DNA from: an uncultured Bacteroidota bacterium
GTDB taxonomy: Bacteria > Bacteroidota > Bacteroidia > Flavobacteriales > Flavobacteriaceae
Assembly (NCBI GenBank): GCA_902583445.1
Contig: CACHVZ010000004.1
Span: 1 to 64,000, forward strand
Direction of reading: 5' to 3'
DNA length: 64,000 nucleotides
Positions within the stretch are counted from its first letter, which is position 1. Every line of letters begins with the position of its first letter. Below, in pieces: positions 1 to 7,776 of the stretch. A model generated the notes under the pieces. It ran no database searches. It was given only the letters and a program-made list of their open reading frames with translations, and was not told the DNA's origin. The position numbers and the translations under genes were made by a program.

Positions 1-1365
1 CTATCAGTTTTCTTAACTAAACTAATTAGGGAGGGGTATGAGGTAGAAGAATATGCAAAAAAACTATTTCCAAATGGGGTAGAGGTATCAAGAAACTTAG
101 GTATAGATAAAACTAAGGTGCTTTTAAATGAAAATCATGAAGTATTATTTCAGCCATCATTTAAAACAATATATGGAGCTTTTGCAATAATTGATGTTCT
201 AAGAAAAGTAGATGAAAATACTTATCATCTATATGAGGTAAAATCATCGACTTCTGTAAAGACAGATAAAATGCATAATCATCTTAAAGATGTATGTTTT
301 CAAAAGTTTGTTTTATCAGAGTGTGGAATTAATATAACCTCTTCATATATAATTCATCTAAATGAAGATTTCATAAAAGATGGTGATATAGACCACAATG
401 AGCTTTTAATAATAGAGGATGTTACTGATGAGATCGAAGACATCTATTCATCAGTTGTTAATGAAATAAACTCTGCTTTAAAGTATATAGATAGATCTAG
501 TATTGACGAACAAAAATGCTCATGTATACAAAAGACAAGAAGCAATCACTGTGATAGTTTTGATTACTTCAATAAAGAGATGCCAGAGTATAACATCTAT
601 CAATTTAGAATGATTAGAGAGAAGAAGCTAAATGAGCTAATTGATCTAGGTTGTCAAGATATGATTGATACTCCTAAAGAATTTAAATTAAATGATTATC
701 AGCAATCTCAGTTAATTTCACTAATTAATGATAAACCTATTATCCATTGGAATGAGATTAAAGATCAATTAAATAATCTTAAGTATCCACTACACTTCTT
801 TGATTATGAAACTTATTCTAGCGCAGTTCCCAAGGTAGATGGCATAGGTCCACATGGGAAGCTTACTTTTCAGGTATCAATTCATACTTTAACAAAGGAA
901 GGTGCATTGACTCATTATGAGTATCTGTCTGATAAGATGGATTTATCTCCTGAGTTAGTAAAAGGTATGAAAGAGTTCACTGGACTAACTGGAACTTTTA
1001 TTTCTTGGCATGCTAGCTTTGAGACTGGGAGAAATGAAGAGATGATCTCTCTTATGCCTGAGTATAAAGACTATTTAACCTATATAAACAACCATATATT
1101 TGATTTAGAGGTAGTTTTTAAGAAAAACTACGTAGACTATAGATGTAAGGGTTCAAGCTCTTTAAAAAAGGTATTACCAGTTATTTGCTCAGGTTTCTCT
1201 TATGATGATGAAAATATTCAGGATGGAACTACTGCAATGGAAACATGGGGTGAATTAGTCACTGAAGTAAAAGATGAGATTGTAAAAGATGAGATTAGAA
1301 AAAACCTTCTTTCATATTGTGAATTAGATTCGCTTGCAATGGTTGAAATATATAAGAAGCTTTAA
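1..1365 (+). CDS. DUF2779 family nuclease, 5' end cut off by window
   Basis: The frame is open from the first base, so the gene starts outside the window. Counting from the GTG at 118, Asp26, Glu40 and Lys42 (in YEVKSST) form a PD-(D/E)XK nuclease core, and Cys60, Cys134, Cys136 and Cys145 could bind an iron-sulfur cluster as in Cas4/RecB-type nucleases. The C-terminal half matches DUF2779: FDYETYSS (Asp229, Glu231), Asp329, and YCELD (Tyr400-x3-Asp404), which is the layout of a DEDDy 3'-5' exonuclease. So the protein probably joins two nuclease domains. The role is unknown; it lies on the island side of mnmE and could be chromosomal or island cargo. The domain reading is from motifs, the function is inference. 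Confidence 0.8.
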   Translation, partial: LSVFLTKLIREGYEVEEYAKKLFPNGVEVSRNLGIDKTKVLLNENHEVLFQPSFKTIYGAFAIIDVLRKVDENTYHLYEVKSSTSVKTDKMHNHLKDVCFQKFVLSECGINITSSYIIHLNEDFIKDGDIDHNELLIIEDVTDEIEDIYSSVVNEINSALKYIDRSSIDEQKCSCIQKTRSNHCDSFDYFNKEMPEYNIYQFRMIREKKLNELIDLGCQDMIDTPKEFKLNDYQQSQLISLINDKPIIHWNEIKDQLNNLKYPLHFFDYETYSSAVPKVDGIGPHGKLTFQVSIHTLTKEGALTHYEYLSDKMDLSPELVKGMKEFTGLTGTFISWHASFETGRNEEMISLMPEYKDYLTYINNHIFDLEVVFKKNYVDYRCKGSSSLKKVLPVICSGFSYDDENIQDGTTAMETWGELVTEVKDEIVKDEIRKNLLSYCELDSLAMVEIYKKL

Positions 1366-1374
1366 ATAAATTTT

Positions 1375-1403
1375 TAATTATTATTTGGTAATAATTATTT
1401 TTT
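1375..1403 (+). terminator. AT-only hairpin with T run after the DUF2779 gene
   Basis: A 9-bp perfect stem (1375-1383 with 1389-1397) closes a 5-base TTTGG loop and is followed by a run of T. It starts 10 bases after the stop codon. The stem has no G or C, so it is weak, but position and shape fit an intrinsic terminator. Confidence 0.45.
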
Positions 1404-1587
1404 ACTAAATCATTTAACTTATTAAAATAACTACTCTTTGACTTTTAGTTTAAAAAATCATACCAATTAATCTACACTCTTGATTCTCAAAAAGCTCAAT
1501 CAATTATTCATTTTCCTGTTAATATCTTGTCAAAAACATAATGTAAAAATCCATTTTTTTACTAACAGTCAATAATAACTTTATATC

Positions 1588-1875
1588 ATGAAACACATAC
1601 TTGAGGAAGAAATTAAAAATGTCTTTTTTAGAAACCCAGAGATACTTGAGAGAGTAGTGGAAAGGCTTATTGATAAAAAGATGATTGACATGACTAGAAG
1701 GCTCACATCAAAAGAAGCAGCTAGATATCTTAATATTTCAGTTAAGACACTTGATAATAAATGCTCTTCTGGTGAATTAACCTACTACAGGGTTGGAAAG
1801 AAAAGAGAATTTGAGTATAAAGACTTAATTGATTATAAAAAAGGGAAAGAAAGTATTTATCGTTCGTTAAACTAG
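1588..1875 (+). CDS. Excisionase-like helix-turn-helix protein
   Basis: This 95-residue protein has a MerR/excisionase-type helix-turn-helix at about residues 38-85. The visible core is LTSKEAARYLNISVKTLDN, then a wing with YYRVGKKREF and the closing helix FEYKDLIDYKKGKES, the usual HTH_17 pattern. Residues 1-37 are a charged helix. Such proteins act as recombination directionality factors or small DNA-binding regulators of mobile elements. It is followed by 499 non-coding bases full of TGTCGA motifs, possible binding sites, and the same region ends in a tyrosine recombinase 4.8 kb away. Excisionase function is inference; a plain regulator is equally possible. Confidence 0.75.
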   Translation: MKHILEEEIKNVFFRNPEILERVVERLIDKKMIDMTRRLTSKEAARYLNISVKTLDNKCSSGELTYYRVGKKREFEYKDLIDYKKGKESIYRSLN

Positions 1876-1910
1876 ATTAATAGATAGCTTTTCTTTTTTA
1901 TACAAATCTG

Positions 1911-2130
1911 TGTCGATTTTTAAGATCTATGTCGATTTTATGTCGATTTTAAAAAAAAACGACATGGACTTAACTTACTGATTACTATATATTTATATTA
2001 CTATTTTCTTCTTTTATGTCGATATGTCGAAAATAAAAGAGAAATACAGTAGAAAAAAAATAGAGAGAGCAACTTTTTTTTTAGAGCAGTAGAAAATGCA
2101 AAAAAATCGACATATTTGCCATTTTCGACA
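1911..2130. repeat. Cluster of eight TGTCG(A) motifs, direct and inverted
   Basis: TGTCGA or its complement occurs at 1911, 1930, 1941, 2017 and 2025 (direct) and at 2107 and 2125 (inverted as TCGACA); CGACAT at 1960 is a shorter inverted copy. The first three share TGTCGATTTT. ATGTCGAAAAT at 2024-2034 is matched exactly in reverse by ATTTTCGACAT at 2121-2131. A CG-containing hexamer this frequent is striking in such AT-rich DNA. The layout resembles iterons or a multi-site operator. Which protein binds is unknown; the adjacent helix-turn-helix protein is the nearest candidate. Confidence 0.65.
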
Positions 2131-2285
2131 TAATTTATCTGCAGAGACACTTTAATCTTTGCCAGAGTTTAGAAAAACTAAACAAAACTACACAAATCAT
2201 TGGTTTAAAATATTGATTATCAACATTTTAATTAAAAAATACTCAAAACACTCATTTTAATTATATAACATATGGTTTATATTCA

Positions 2286-2360
2286 GCTACCCTTTAAAGA
2301 AAATCGATATAAAATTAAGGGTAGGGGGTATAATTTTAATTTCCTACCCTCAATTTTTTT
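2286..2360 (+). terminator. Terminator hairpin with a competing upstream arm
   Basis: GGGTAGG (2319-2325) pairs with CCTACCC (2343-2349) and is followed by CAATTTTTTT, a good intrinsic terminator on the plus strand. It may also stop minus-strand transcripts of the small gene ending at 2375. Upstream, CTACCCTTTAA (2287-2297) can pair instead with TTAAGGGTAG (2315-2324), which would block the terminator stem. Such competing pairs are typical of attenuators, but there is no plus-strand gene directly downstream, so control of a gene is not shown. Confidence 0.55.
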
Positions 2361-2374
2361 AGCTTTTTATATAC

Positions 2375-2581
2375 TTATTCCCATTTAATATCCTTCTTTA
2401 GAATGTTGATCTTAAAATTATCATTTTTGATAGATCTTGAGATCTTCGTCCAAGGAGACTTAACATATATTTGCTCACTGCAATTATGATATATAATTGC
2501 GTTAGTCATTCCAAATCCAATTGGAACATTTAGGTTTTCAAAAGTAACTTCAATAGTCACCTTACCTTTTAAATTTGCCAT
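2375..2581 (-). CDS. Small hypothetical protein (68 residues)
   Basis: I do not recognise this protein. It begins MANLKGKVTIEVTFENLNVP and looks like a small beta-rich soluble protein without signal peptide or membrane segment. It has an ATG start, no Shine-Dalgarno (normal here), and ends just before a strong hairpin terminator, which supports it being a real transcribed gene. Its 182-base upstream region contains a GC-rich structured element (2641-2712). It lies between the excisionase-like gene and the restriction genes, so it is probably island cargo. Confidence 0.5.
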   Translation of the reverse strand: MANLKGKVTIEVTFENLNVPIGFGMTNAIIYHNCSEQIYVKSPWTKISRSIKNDNFKINILKKDIKWE

Positions 2582-2640
2582 AGGTATACAATTTTAGTTA
2601 AACAAAAATTGCAACAAGTATGAGATTACTCGATTAATTT

Positions 2641-2712
2641 GAGAGTTATACTCCGCATTCTAAACCACCGTGCATCGAGTATGTCGGTTGGTACGCATTG
2701 CGTTCTTGATGC
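2641..2712. other. GC-rich structured element in the leader of the small gene
   Basis: Of the 80 bases 2641-2720, 37 are G or C, far above the surrounding sequence. Two stems compete for the same bases: ATACTC (2648-2653) with GAGTAT (2677-2682), and GCATCGAG (2672-2679) with CTTGATGC (2705-2712, one G-T pair). A smaller palindrome, ACGCA-T-TGCGT, lies at 2693-2703. It sits between two minus-strand genes, about 60 bases ahead of the start at 2581. It could be a structured leader RNA, a small RNA, or a DNA site such as an attachment or transfer site. I do not recognise a known family. Confidence 0.4.
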
Positions 2713-2763
2713 TTTGCAAATATATTAAAGTAAATTATGATACATAAATTGATTAATTAATTT

Positions 2764-3228
2764 TTAAGTAAGTTGATCAACTTCAATTTTTATAAGAAAC
2801 TTATTAAGGGTATAGGAGTTATCTTTAAGATTACTCTTAATTTTTAAACATTCATGCATTGAAATACTTCCCAGATAGGTAACCTTATTTGAGTTTTCTG
2901 TTACTTTTACAACAATACAATTGTCAAAGTTTTCATCTGGAATTTTTATATTATAGATGTCAGTTGTAAATGTAGTAATGTAGTTTTCTGAATTATGGTA
3001 GAAAGCTGTACTTGATTTCAAAATCTTTTCTTTATTTATAAGCTCAATACCAAAAATTTGCTCACAAACATATATAGAATATATTCTATATAAATGTTTA
3101 TTAAAAAAATCTAACCCGTCTATTCTGTCTCTTAATTGAAAGAAGTCTTTCAAATCAAATCTTTTTAAAACAACTTCTAAAATTTTGTTTTTTATAATCC
3201 GAGGTACATTAAACGATTTATTTTTCAT
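2764..3228 (-). CDS. Hypothetical protein divergent from restriction genes
   Basis: I do not recognise this protein of 154 residues (161 if the upstream TTG at 3249 is used). I chose the ATG at 3228 because ATG dominates in this genome and TTG would leave only 13 bases to the divergent gene at 3263. It is charged and Lys/Asn/Ile-rich, with no signal peptide, no clear membrane segment and no helix-turn-helix that I can see. It shares its promoter region with the two restriction-like genes, which suggests a linked role in the restriction system or simply neighbouring island cargo. I cannot assign a function. Confidence 0.55.
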   Translation of the reverse strand: MKNKSFNVPRIIKNKILEVVLKRFDLKDFFQLRDRIDGLDFFNKHLYRIYSIYVCEQIFGIELINKEKILKSSTAFYHNSENYITTFTTDIYNIKIPDENFDNCIVVKVTENSNKVTYLGSISMHECLKIKSNLKDNSYTLNKFLIKIEVDQLT

Positions 3229-3262
3229 AAAATTGTTAAGGTATTTCAAATATAATTTATAA

Positions 3263-3976
3263 ATGAGTGGGTTTGAAAATGAAATTAGAATTTTTAATTC
3301 ATTAAATAATAAAGACTTTAATGACTTATCAGATAATTTTAAAAAATTAATATTAAAGTTGAATAAAAAAACTCCTCTAAATAAAATTATATGTTATAAA
3401 AAGGGTGGTATAGTTAAGTCAGATATTAATATTAATATTGATAGTAATACTTTTAAAATGTCAATAAAAAAAGGTACAGGAAATAGTGTTCATCAAGAAG
3501 AAGTAGAAGACTTTATAAATTACTTAAAGCTTCACATGATTAATGACGAAGATGTATTTAATGATATTAGGCATTTTATTTGGGGTGATAATTCGCTTGA
3601 TGGGAGTGGTAAAATTCATGATAGATTAGGTGTTATAGATTATAAGAAATTATATCCAAATAAAATTCAAAAAATACAAGATTACTTTAATGAGATTAAA
3701 GGTGATCTAATTGAGCGATTCGTAATAAGTGGGAAAAATCCAGATCAAAAAATTGATTGTCTATACTATGGTGATAATAATAATGGAAAAGTAGTTTTGG
3801 CCAAGGATCTCTATAATTTTCTTATTAATACTGAGTCTAAGGGCGCTATATCAGTAGGAAGATTATCTTTTCAAGCATGGAATAGAAATATCAACGGAGG
3901 TAACAAATCTGAGAAAAAAAGAGGTCAAATTCAATTAAAATGGGGTACTTTGAAAAATGATATTGAATATTTATGA
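3263..3976 (+). CDS. Predicted restriction endonuclease, subunit 1
   Basis: A 237-residue protein with a probable PD-(D/E)XK site: Asp at KSDININID (about residue 54) followed by MSIKKGTGNSVHQE (about 66-79), giving the D-x(n)-(x)-x-K pattern. It also has FIWGDNSLDGSGK and a C-terminal RLSFQAWNRNINGG ... QIQLKWG segment that I associate with Type II restriction enzymes, in particular the small subunit type of BbvCI-like heterodimers; that likeness is from memory. It overlaps the next gene by 4 bases (ATGA), so the two are translationally coupled, and both converge on two C5 methyltransferase genes. Specificity cannot be read from sequence. Confidence 0.65.
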   Translation: MSGFENEIRIFNSLNNKDFNDLSDNFKKLILKLNKKTPLNKIICYKKGGIVKSDININIDSNTFKMSIKKGTGNSVHQEEVEDFINYLKLHMINDEDVFNDIRHFIWGDNSLDGSGKIHDRLGVIDYKKLYPNKIQKIQDYFNEIKGDLIERFVISGKNPDQKIDCLYYGDNNNGKVVLAKDLYNFLINTESKGAISVGRLSFQAWNRNINGGNKSEKKRGQIQLKWGTLKNDIEYL

Positions 3977-4740
3977 ATAGAGGTAAAAAAGAAGGTGATG
4001 CTCAGGAAACTGACTGTACAAAATTATTAAACTTAAATATTGATCATTATTCAAAAGTTTTAAATATTCAAAACAATGATGACTTATTTGCGATTAGAGT
4101 AACTAATAAAAAACCTAGTACAATTCATTCAACAAAAGTCCTACCTAAGTCTGATATTATTATCTGTAGGGGTTTGATTCCCAAAAAATTTATAATAGAA
4201 TCAGGCTATTATTTAGAAGAAGAATTAATTAAAAAATTTAATTTAAAGCTTGTAAAAAACTCTGGTATTTCAGTTAAACTAAAAAATTCTAAAAAATATA
4301 CAATTACTAAAATGGGAATTTCAACTTTCAATAAACTATTTAATGATTTGAATCTGGGATGTGGTGCGTCAATTTACTGTAACTCTGAAAATGAAATTTA
4401 TAAAAACATGAGCGTAATTAAAGCCTGGGGGACAGATGAAAAACAATTTCTAAGTTATTTTAGAGAAAAGATTAAAAGCGAAATTCAAATTAATTATTTA
4501 GCTGATTTAAAAAAGATTAAAAGCTATTCGAACAATATGATTAAAGAAATAATTCTTAAAAACAAAAATTTATATGACAGTATTATTAAAGGTATTGGTG
4601 TATTTGAAGATCCATTTTGCTGTAATTACATGATGAAAGATGATGAATTGTCAGAAATCAAAGATGTTAATTTTAAAATAACTACAGGCTCAGGGAGGTC
4701 AAAAGGTGTTTTTACAATTGTTGTTAAACCTTCTCAATAA
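3973..4740 (+). CDS. Predicted restriction endonuclease, subunit 2
   Basis: A 255-residue protein translated with an ATGA overlap after subunit 1. It carries its own nuclease-like signature: LPKSDIIIC (about residues 56-64) followed by SGISVKLKNSKKY (about 97-109), i.e. Asp then x-V-K, parallel to KSDI and SIKKG in subunit 1. Later it has AWGTDEKQF and FKITTGSGRSKG. The two proteins are therefore probably related halves of a heterodimeric enzyme that cuts one strand each at an asymmetric site, as known for BbvCI. Its 3' end overlaps the convergent methyltransferase gene by 17 bases. Assignment is by motif and context only. Confidence 0.6.
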   Translation: MNRGKKEGDAQETDCTKLLNLNIDHYSKVLNIQNNDDLFAIRVTNKKPSTIHSTKVLPKSDIIICRGLIPKKFIIESGYYLEEELIKKFNLKLVKNSGISVKLKNSKKYTITKMGISTFNKLFNDLNLGCGASIYCNSENEIYKNMSVIKAWGTDEKQFLSYFREKIKSEIQINYLADLKKIKSYSNNMIKEIILKNKNLYDSIIKGIGVFEDPFCCNYMMKDDELSEIKDVNFKITTGSGRSKGVFTIVVKPSQ

Positions 4741-5695
4741 TTTTTTTTGCTAAAAACTTTACTATTGGAACAGGTACAGAATTTCCAACTTGTTTATAAC
4801 TTTCTGACTTTTGATCAATAATATAAGAATCTGGGAATCCTTGTAGTCTCATACACTCTCTTACTGAAAGTTTTCTTTTTTGCTGAACAAGAATGGGGAC
4901 ATTATTTCCTCCTGTTCCCATTTTTGCTGTTAAGGTTGGACTTAGATTGTCAAAACGAAATGAGCACCTAGACTTTCTAACTTCATATGCCAATAAATTT
5001 TTTAGGTTTTTAATTTTCTTATAGTCTTTTCTTTTATTTAAATGAAGTGATATTTGAGATTCAACATTAGATTTGATTTTAAGACTTTTATTTATGTCTT
5101 TATTAAGATAATTATTTAACGATACATTAACTGGAGTGTGATCAAAAGAGAAGTTAATATTACTTTTCCTAAAACCGACTATAAAAATTCTTTCTCTGTT
5201 TTGTGGTAATCCAAAATCTCTCGAATTTAAAACCTTATAAAAGACATTATAATCTAAGCAATCTTTAAATTTATTTTTATTCTCTTTTCCATTAATTTTC
5301 TTTGACAGCTTATTTAAAATAATATCCAAAGTTCTTCCTTGATCATGACTTTTTAAACCTTTAACATTTTCTAAAATAAAAGCCTTGGGTCTGTGATGCC
5401 TTAAAATTCGTTCAATATCAAAAAAAAGAGTACCTCTTGTATCTTTAAACCCTTTTCTGTGTCCTGCTATACTAAACGCTTGACAAGGAAATCCAGCACA
5501 CAAAATATCAAATTTCGGAATTAGTTTCTCATCATGAATAGTAATATCATTAAGTGGATCTTCATGAAAATTTTTAAAATAGACTTTAGAAACACTCTTG
5601 TCTATATCAGAGCTAAAAACACACTTGCCATATTTTTCAAATGCTAATCTAAAACCTCCTAATCCACAGAAAAGATCAATAAATTTCATTTTCAA
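4724..5695 (-). CDS. DNA (cytosine-5)-methyltransferase, Dcm type
   Basis: The 323-residue protein shows all main C5-methyltransferase motifs: I (FIDLFCGLGGF, SAM binding), IV (AGFPCQAFS, with the catalytic Cys), VI (ENVKG), VIII (QNRERIFIVG), IX (RECMRLQGFP) and X (QVGNSVPVPI). It methylates cytosine in the recognition site and so protects host DNA from the partner nuclease. A second ATG at 5689 is an alternative start. It overlaps the upstream methyltransferase by 20 bases and converges with the predicted nuclease genes. Two methyltransferases are expected where the recognition site is asymmetric. Confidence 0.93.
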   Translation of the reverse strand: MKMKFIDLFCGLGGFRLAFEKYGKCVFSSDIDKSVSKVYFKNFHEDPLNDITIHDEKLIPKFDILCAGFPCQAFSIAGHRKGFKDTRGTLFFDIERILRHHRPKAFILENVKGLKSHDQGRTLDIILNKLSKKINGKENKNKFKDCLDYNVFYKVLNSRDFGLPQNRERIFIVGFRKSNINFSFDHTPVNVSLNNYLNKDINKSLKIKSNVESQISLHLNKRKDYKKIKNLKNLLAYEVRKSRCSFRFDNLSPTLTAKMGTGGNNVPILVQQKRKLSVRECMRLQGFPDSYIIDQKSESYKQVGNSVPVPIVKFLAKKIIEKV

Positions 5696-6617
5696 ATAAA
5701 ACTGTTTGCTTAATTGAATTGTTTAAAGGTTCTTTATTAATATTTTTTAAAAAAAACTCTATTACAGGAACAGTAAATCCATTTCCAATAGCTTTATATC
5801 TTTGAGTATCACTTAAAATATTTGTAAAGCCATCTGGAATACCTTGAAGTCTCTCGCATTCAAGTGGAGTAAGCTTTCTTACTTTATTATTATGAAGTAT
5901 TTTGGTGGTATCTGATCTTGCTAATAACGTGGGAGACTTACCTCCTGGAGAAAAAACTCTTCTTTGTCTTTCATTATCATTTAAAATTTCTCGAGGTATA
6001 TCAAAAAACTTTAGTAAACCATCTTTTGTTTTTTTTGAACCAAGGCTGGTTTTTGATATAAATTTGCCTAATTCTGGCTTATCAAAATAATATTTCTTGT
6101 CAACTTTATTTTCTAAAATATTAGAAATATTATCATCATTAATTCTATTAGGTATTCTACCATAATCAATATTAGTCCAATAGAACCTTGGCCTTGATTG
6201 TGCAGAAAAAATATTTGAATTTATCTCAACAAATTCTGTCCCAACTAATTCACTCATTTTAGCACCCCATTTATTTTTAACATTTTCAAGTAGAAAATAT
6301 TTAGGTTTTAATTGATTCAATGCGTTAACATATTCATAGAAAAGATTTGATTTACTTCCCTTCAAGCCTCTACCAGCCTTTGCGATACTTAAATCCTGAC
6401 ATGGACTGCCACCAATAAGTAAATCAATCTTTGGAAGTTTTGAGTAATTAATTTCTCTAACATCACCCAAATGAATAATTTTTTGGAATTTTTTTTTAGA
6501 TACATTTATACAATGAACATCTACTTCTGAAGCAAAATAATTATCAACATCAATACTTAAATTATCTAAAGCAATTTTAGCACAAGAAATACCGTCAAAT
6601 AGACTGAGAACATTCAT
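5676..6617 (-). CDS. DNA (cytosine-5)-methyltransferase, second type
   Basis: A 313-residue C5-methyltransferase that is clearly distinct from its neighbour. Motif I reads LSLFDGISCAKIAL, the form seen in phage-type and Dnmt3-like enzymes; motif IV is GGSPCQDLS with the catalytic Cys; motif VI is LENVKN; motif VIII is QSRPRFYWTNI; motif IX is LTPLECERLQGIPDGF; motif X is AIGNGFTVPVI. It begins 18 bases after the recombinase stop codon on the same strand, so it may be read from the recombinase promoter, and it overlaps the next methyltransferase by 20 bases. It probably methylates the opposite strand of the same asymmetric site. Confidence 0.92.
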   Translation of the reverse strand: MNVLSLFDGISCAKIALDNLSIDVDNYFASEVDVHCINVSKKKFQKIIHLGDVREINYSKLPKIDLLIGGSPCQDLSIAKAGRGLKGSKSNLFYEYVNALNQLKPKYFLLENVKNKWGAKMSELVGTEFVEINSNIFSAQSRPRFYWTNIDYGRIPNRINDDNISNILENKVDKKYYFDKPELGKFISKTSLGSKKTKDGLLKFFDIPREILNDNERQRRVFSPGGKSPTLLARSDTTKILHNNKVRKLTPLECERLQGIPDGFTNILSDTQRYKAIGNGFTVPVIEFFLKNINKEPLNNSIKQTVLFENEIY

Positions 6618-6635
6618 TTATAAGGTTTAAATATA

Positions 6636-7772
6636 TTATTGTAATTTACGTATTAATCTTGGCATTCTCAATATTGCTTCTGTCTTTTCTTTTAAACTAG
6701 TTCCTATATATGATAGAGTGGTTTTAACATCTTTGTGACCCATTAATTCTTTCAAATCCATAATATTAGATCCTTCGACTCTAACAAACAAATTTGCGAA
6801 AGTAGCTCGAGCACAATGTGGACTAATCTTCTTTTTAATATTTGACATATTCGCCCATGTTTGAATTTTATTATTCTCATGAGCTGAGTACTTAAGCCCT
6901 GGAAATACAAATACTTTACAGCTTTTAGTTTCCCATAATATTTTTAAGTAGTATACTGCATCGCTAGAAAGAGGGTTTTTATAGTGTTTGCCTGTCTTCT
7001 CCCTTATATAGTTATAGAAGTAATTCTTTTTTCCATTCTTGTCCTTTTCGCTATAAAAATCATTCCATTTTAGATTCATGCATTCTCTATGAGGTAAACC
7101 AGTAAGACATGAAAAAATAAAAAAACGCCTAGTTTGAGTCTTATCCATAAACGGGGTAGGAGTATCATACATAGATTTAAACTCCTCAGGTGTTAAATAA
7201 TCATGTCTTTGGTATTCTCCAGATATACCTTTAATGTTCTTGCAAACTAGCTTTTGATGGAATCCTTGATTATAGGCTTGTGCGGTGACGTATTTGAAGG
7301 TTTTAAAGTATTTTTGTTTAGTTGTATCTCCTATGTCTAACCTGCCCTCTAAATGTGCTTTAAATGAGCTGCAAAAGGATTCATTTACTTGTTTAAAGGT
7401 TAAATCACTAACTCCAAGAGTTTTGATGTAATCAATAAGCTTATTTAGGGCTGAATAGTAGCCGTCAAGCGTTACTTTAGAATTTACACCTCTTTCATTA
7501 GCTATTTTTTTATAAAAAGAAATAAAGCTTTTATTTTGATTCTCAATAAAGTCTAAAGCATTCTCAGACTTAAATAGCTCCATTCTTTTCTTAAAAACAT
7601 ATTCCTCTGCTAGTTTTTTTGATCTTTTATTGATTTTTATCTGTTTATCCATCCACACGTTTGAGTGCCATTCTAAATCAAGTGTTTCATCACGTGAAGT
7701 ACCATTAATTCTATATCTAACGTATAGTTTTGATCTTCTCTTATCTTCATATAATTTGATCGTATTCTTCAT
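6636..7772 (-). CDS. Tyrosine recombinase (island integrase)
   Basis: A 378-residue phage-type integrase of the Bacteroidota kind. Residues about 1-100 form the arm-binding domain (KLYVRYRINGTSRDETL), about 105-190 a SAM-like core-binding domain, and the rest the catalytic domain. Visible catalytic parts are Lys in EKTGKHYKNPLS, His-x-x-Arg in SPHCARATFANL, the box LMGHKDVKTTLSYIG with His and the nucleophile Tyr. The first catalytic Arg, normally in TGLR, is not in its usual place (TGLPHREC), a deviation known among Bacteroidota integrases. It lies against the 3' end of mnmE, and ATCTACA repeats fill its upstream region. It probably integrates and, with a helper, excises the island. Confidence 0.93.
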   Translation of the reverse strand: MKNTIKLYEDKRRSKLYVRYRINGTSRDETLDLEWHSNVWMDKQIKINKRSKKLAEEYVFKKRMELFKSENALDFIENQNKSFISFYKKIANERGVNSKVTLDGYYSALNKLIDYIKTLGVSDLTFKQVNESFCSSFKAHLEGRLDIGDTTKQKYFKTFKYVTAQAYNQGFHQKLVCKNIKGISGEYQRHDYLTPEEFKSMYDTPTPFMDKTQTRRFFIFSCLTGLPHRECMNLKWNDFYSEKDKNGKKNYFYNYIREKTGKHYKNPLSSDAVYYLKILWETKSCKVFVFPGLKYSAHENNKIQTWANMSNIKKKISPHCARATFANLFVRVEGSNIMDLKELMGHKDVKTTLSYIGTSLKEKTEAILRMPRLIRKLQ

Positions 7773-7776
7773 AATT

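Larger units (their letters stand above)
1876..2374. other. 499-base intergenic region with repeats, no gene seen
   Basis: I find no convincing reading frame here. The region holds the TGTCG(A) motif cluster at 1911-2130 and the CTACCC/GGGTAG hairpin set at 2286-2360. Between them (about 2150-2280) is plain AT-rich sequence in which I see nothing. The content suggests a control region of a mobile element (replication, excision or transcription control) rather than simple spacer. Confidence 0.6.

Noticed and set aside
1911-2130. CRISPR-like array
   Set aside because: Motifs are only 6-10 bases, in both directions, with irregular spacing; no cas genes in the window.
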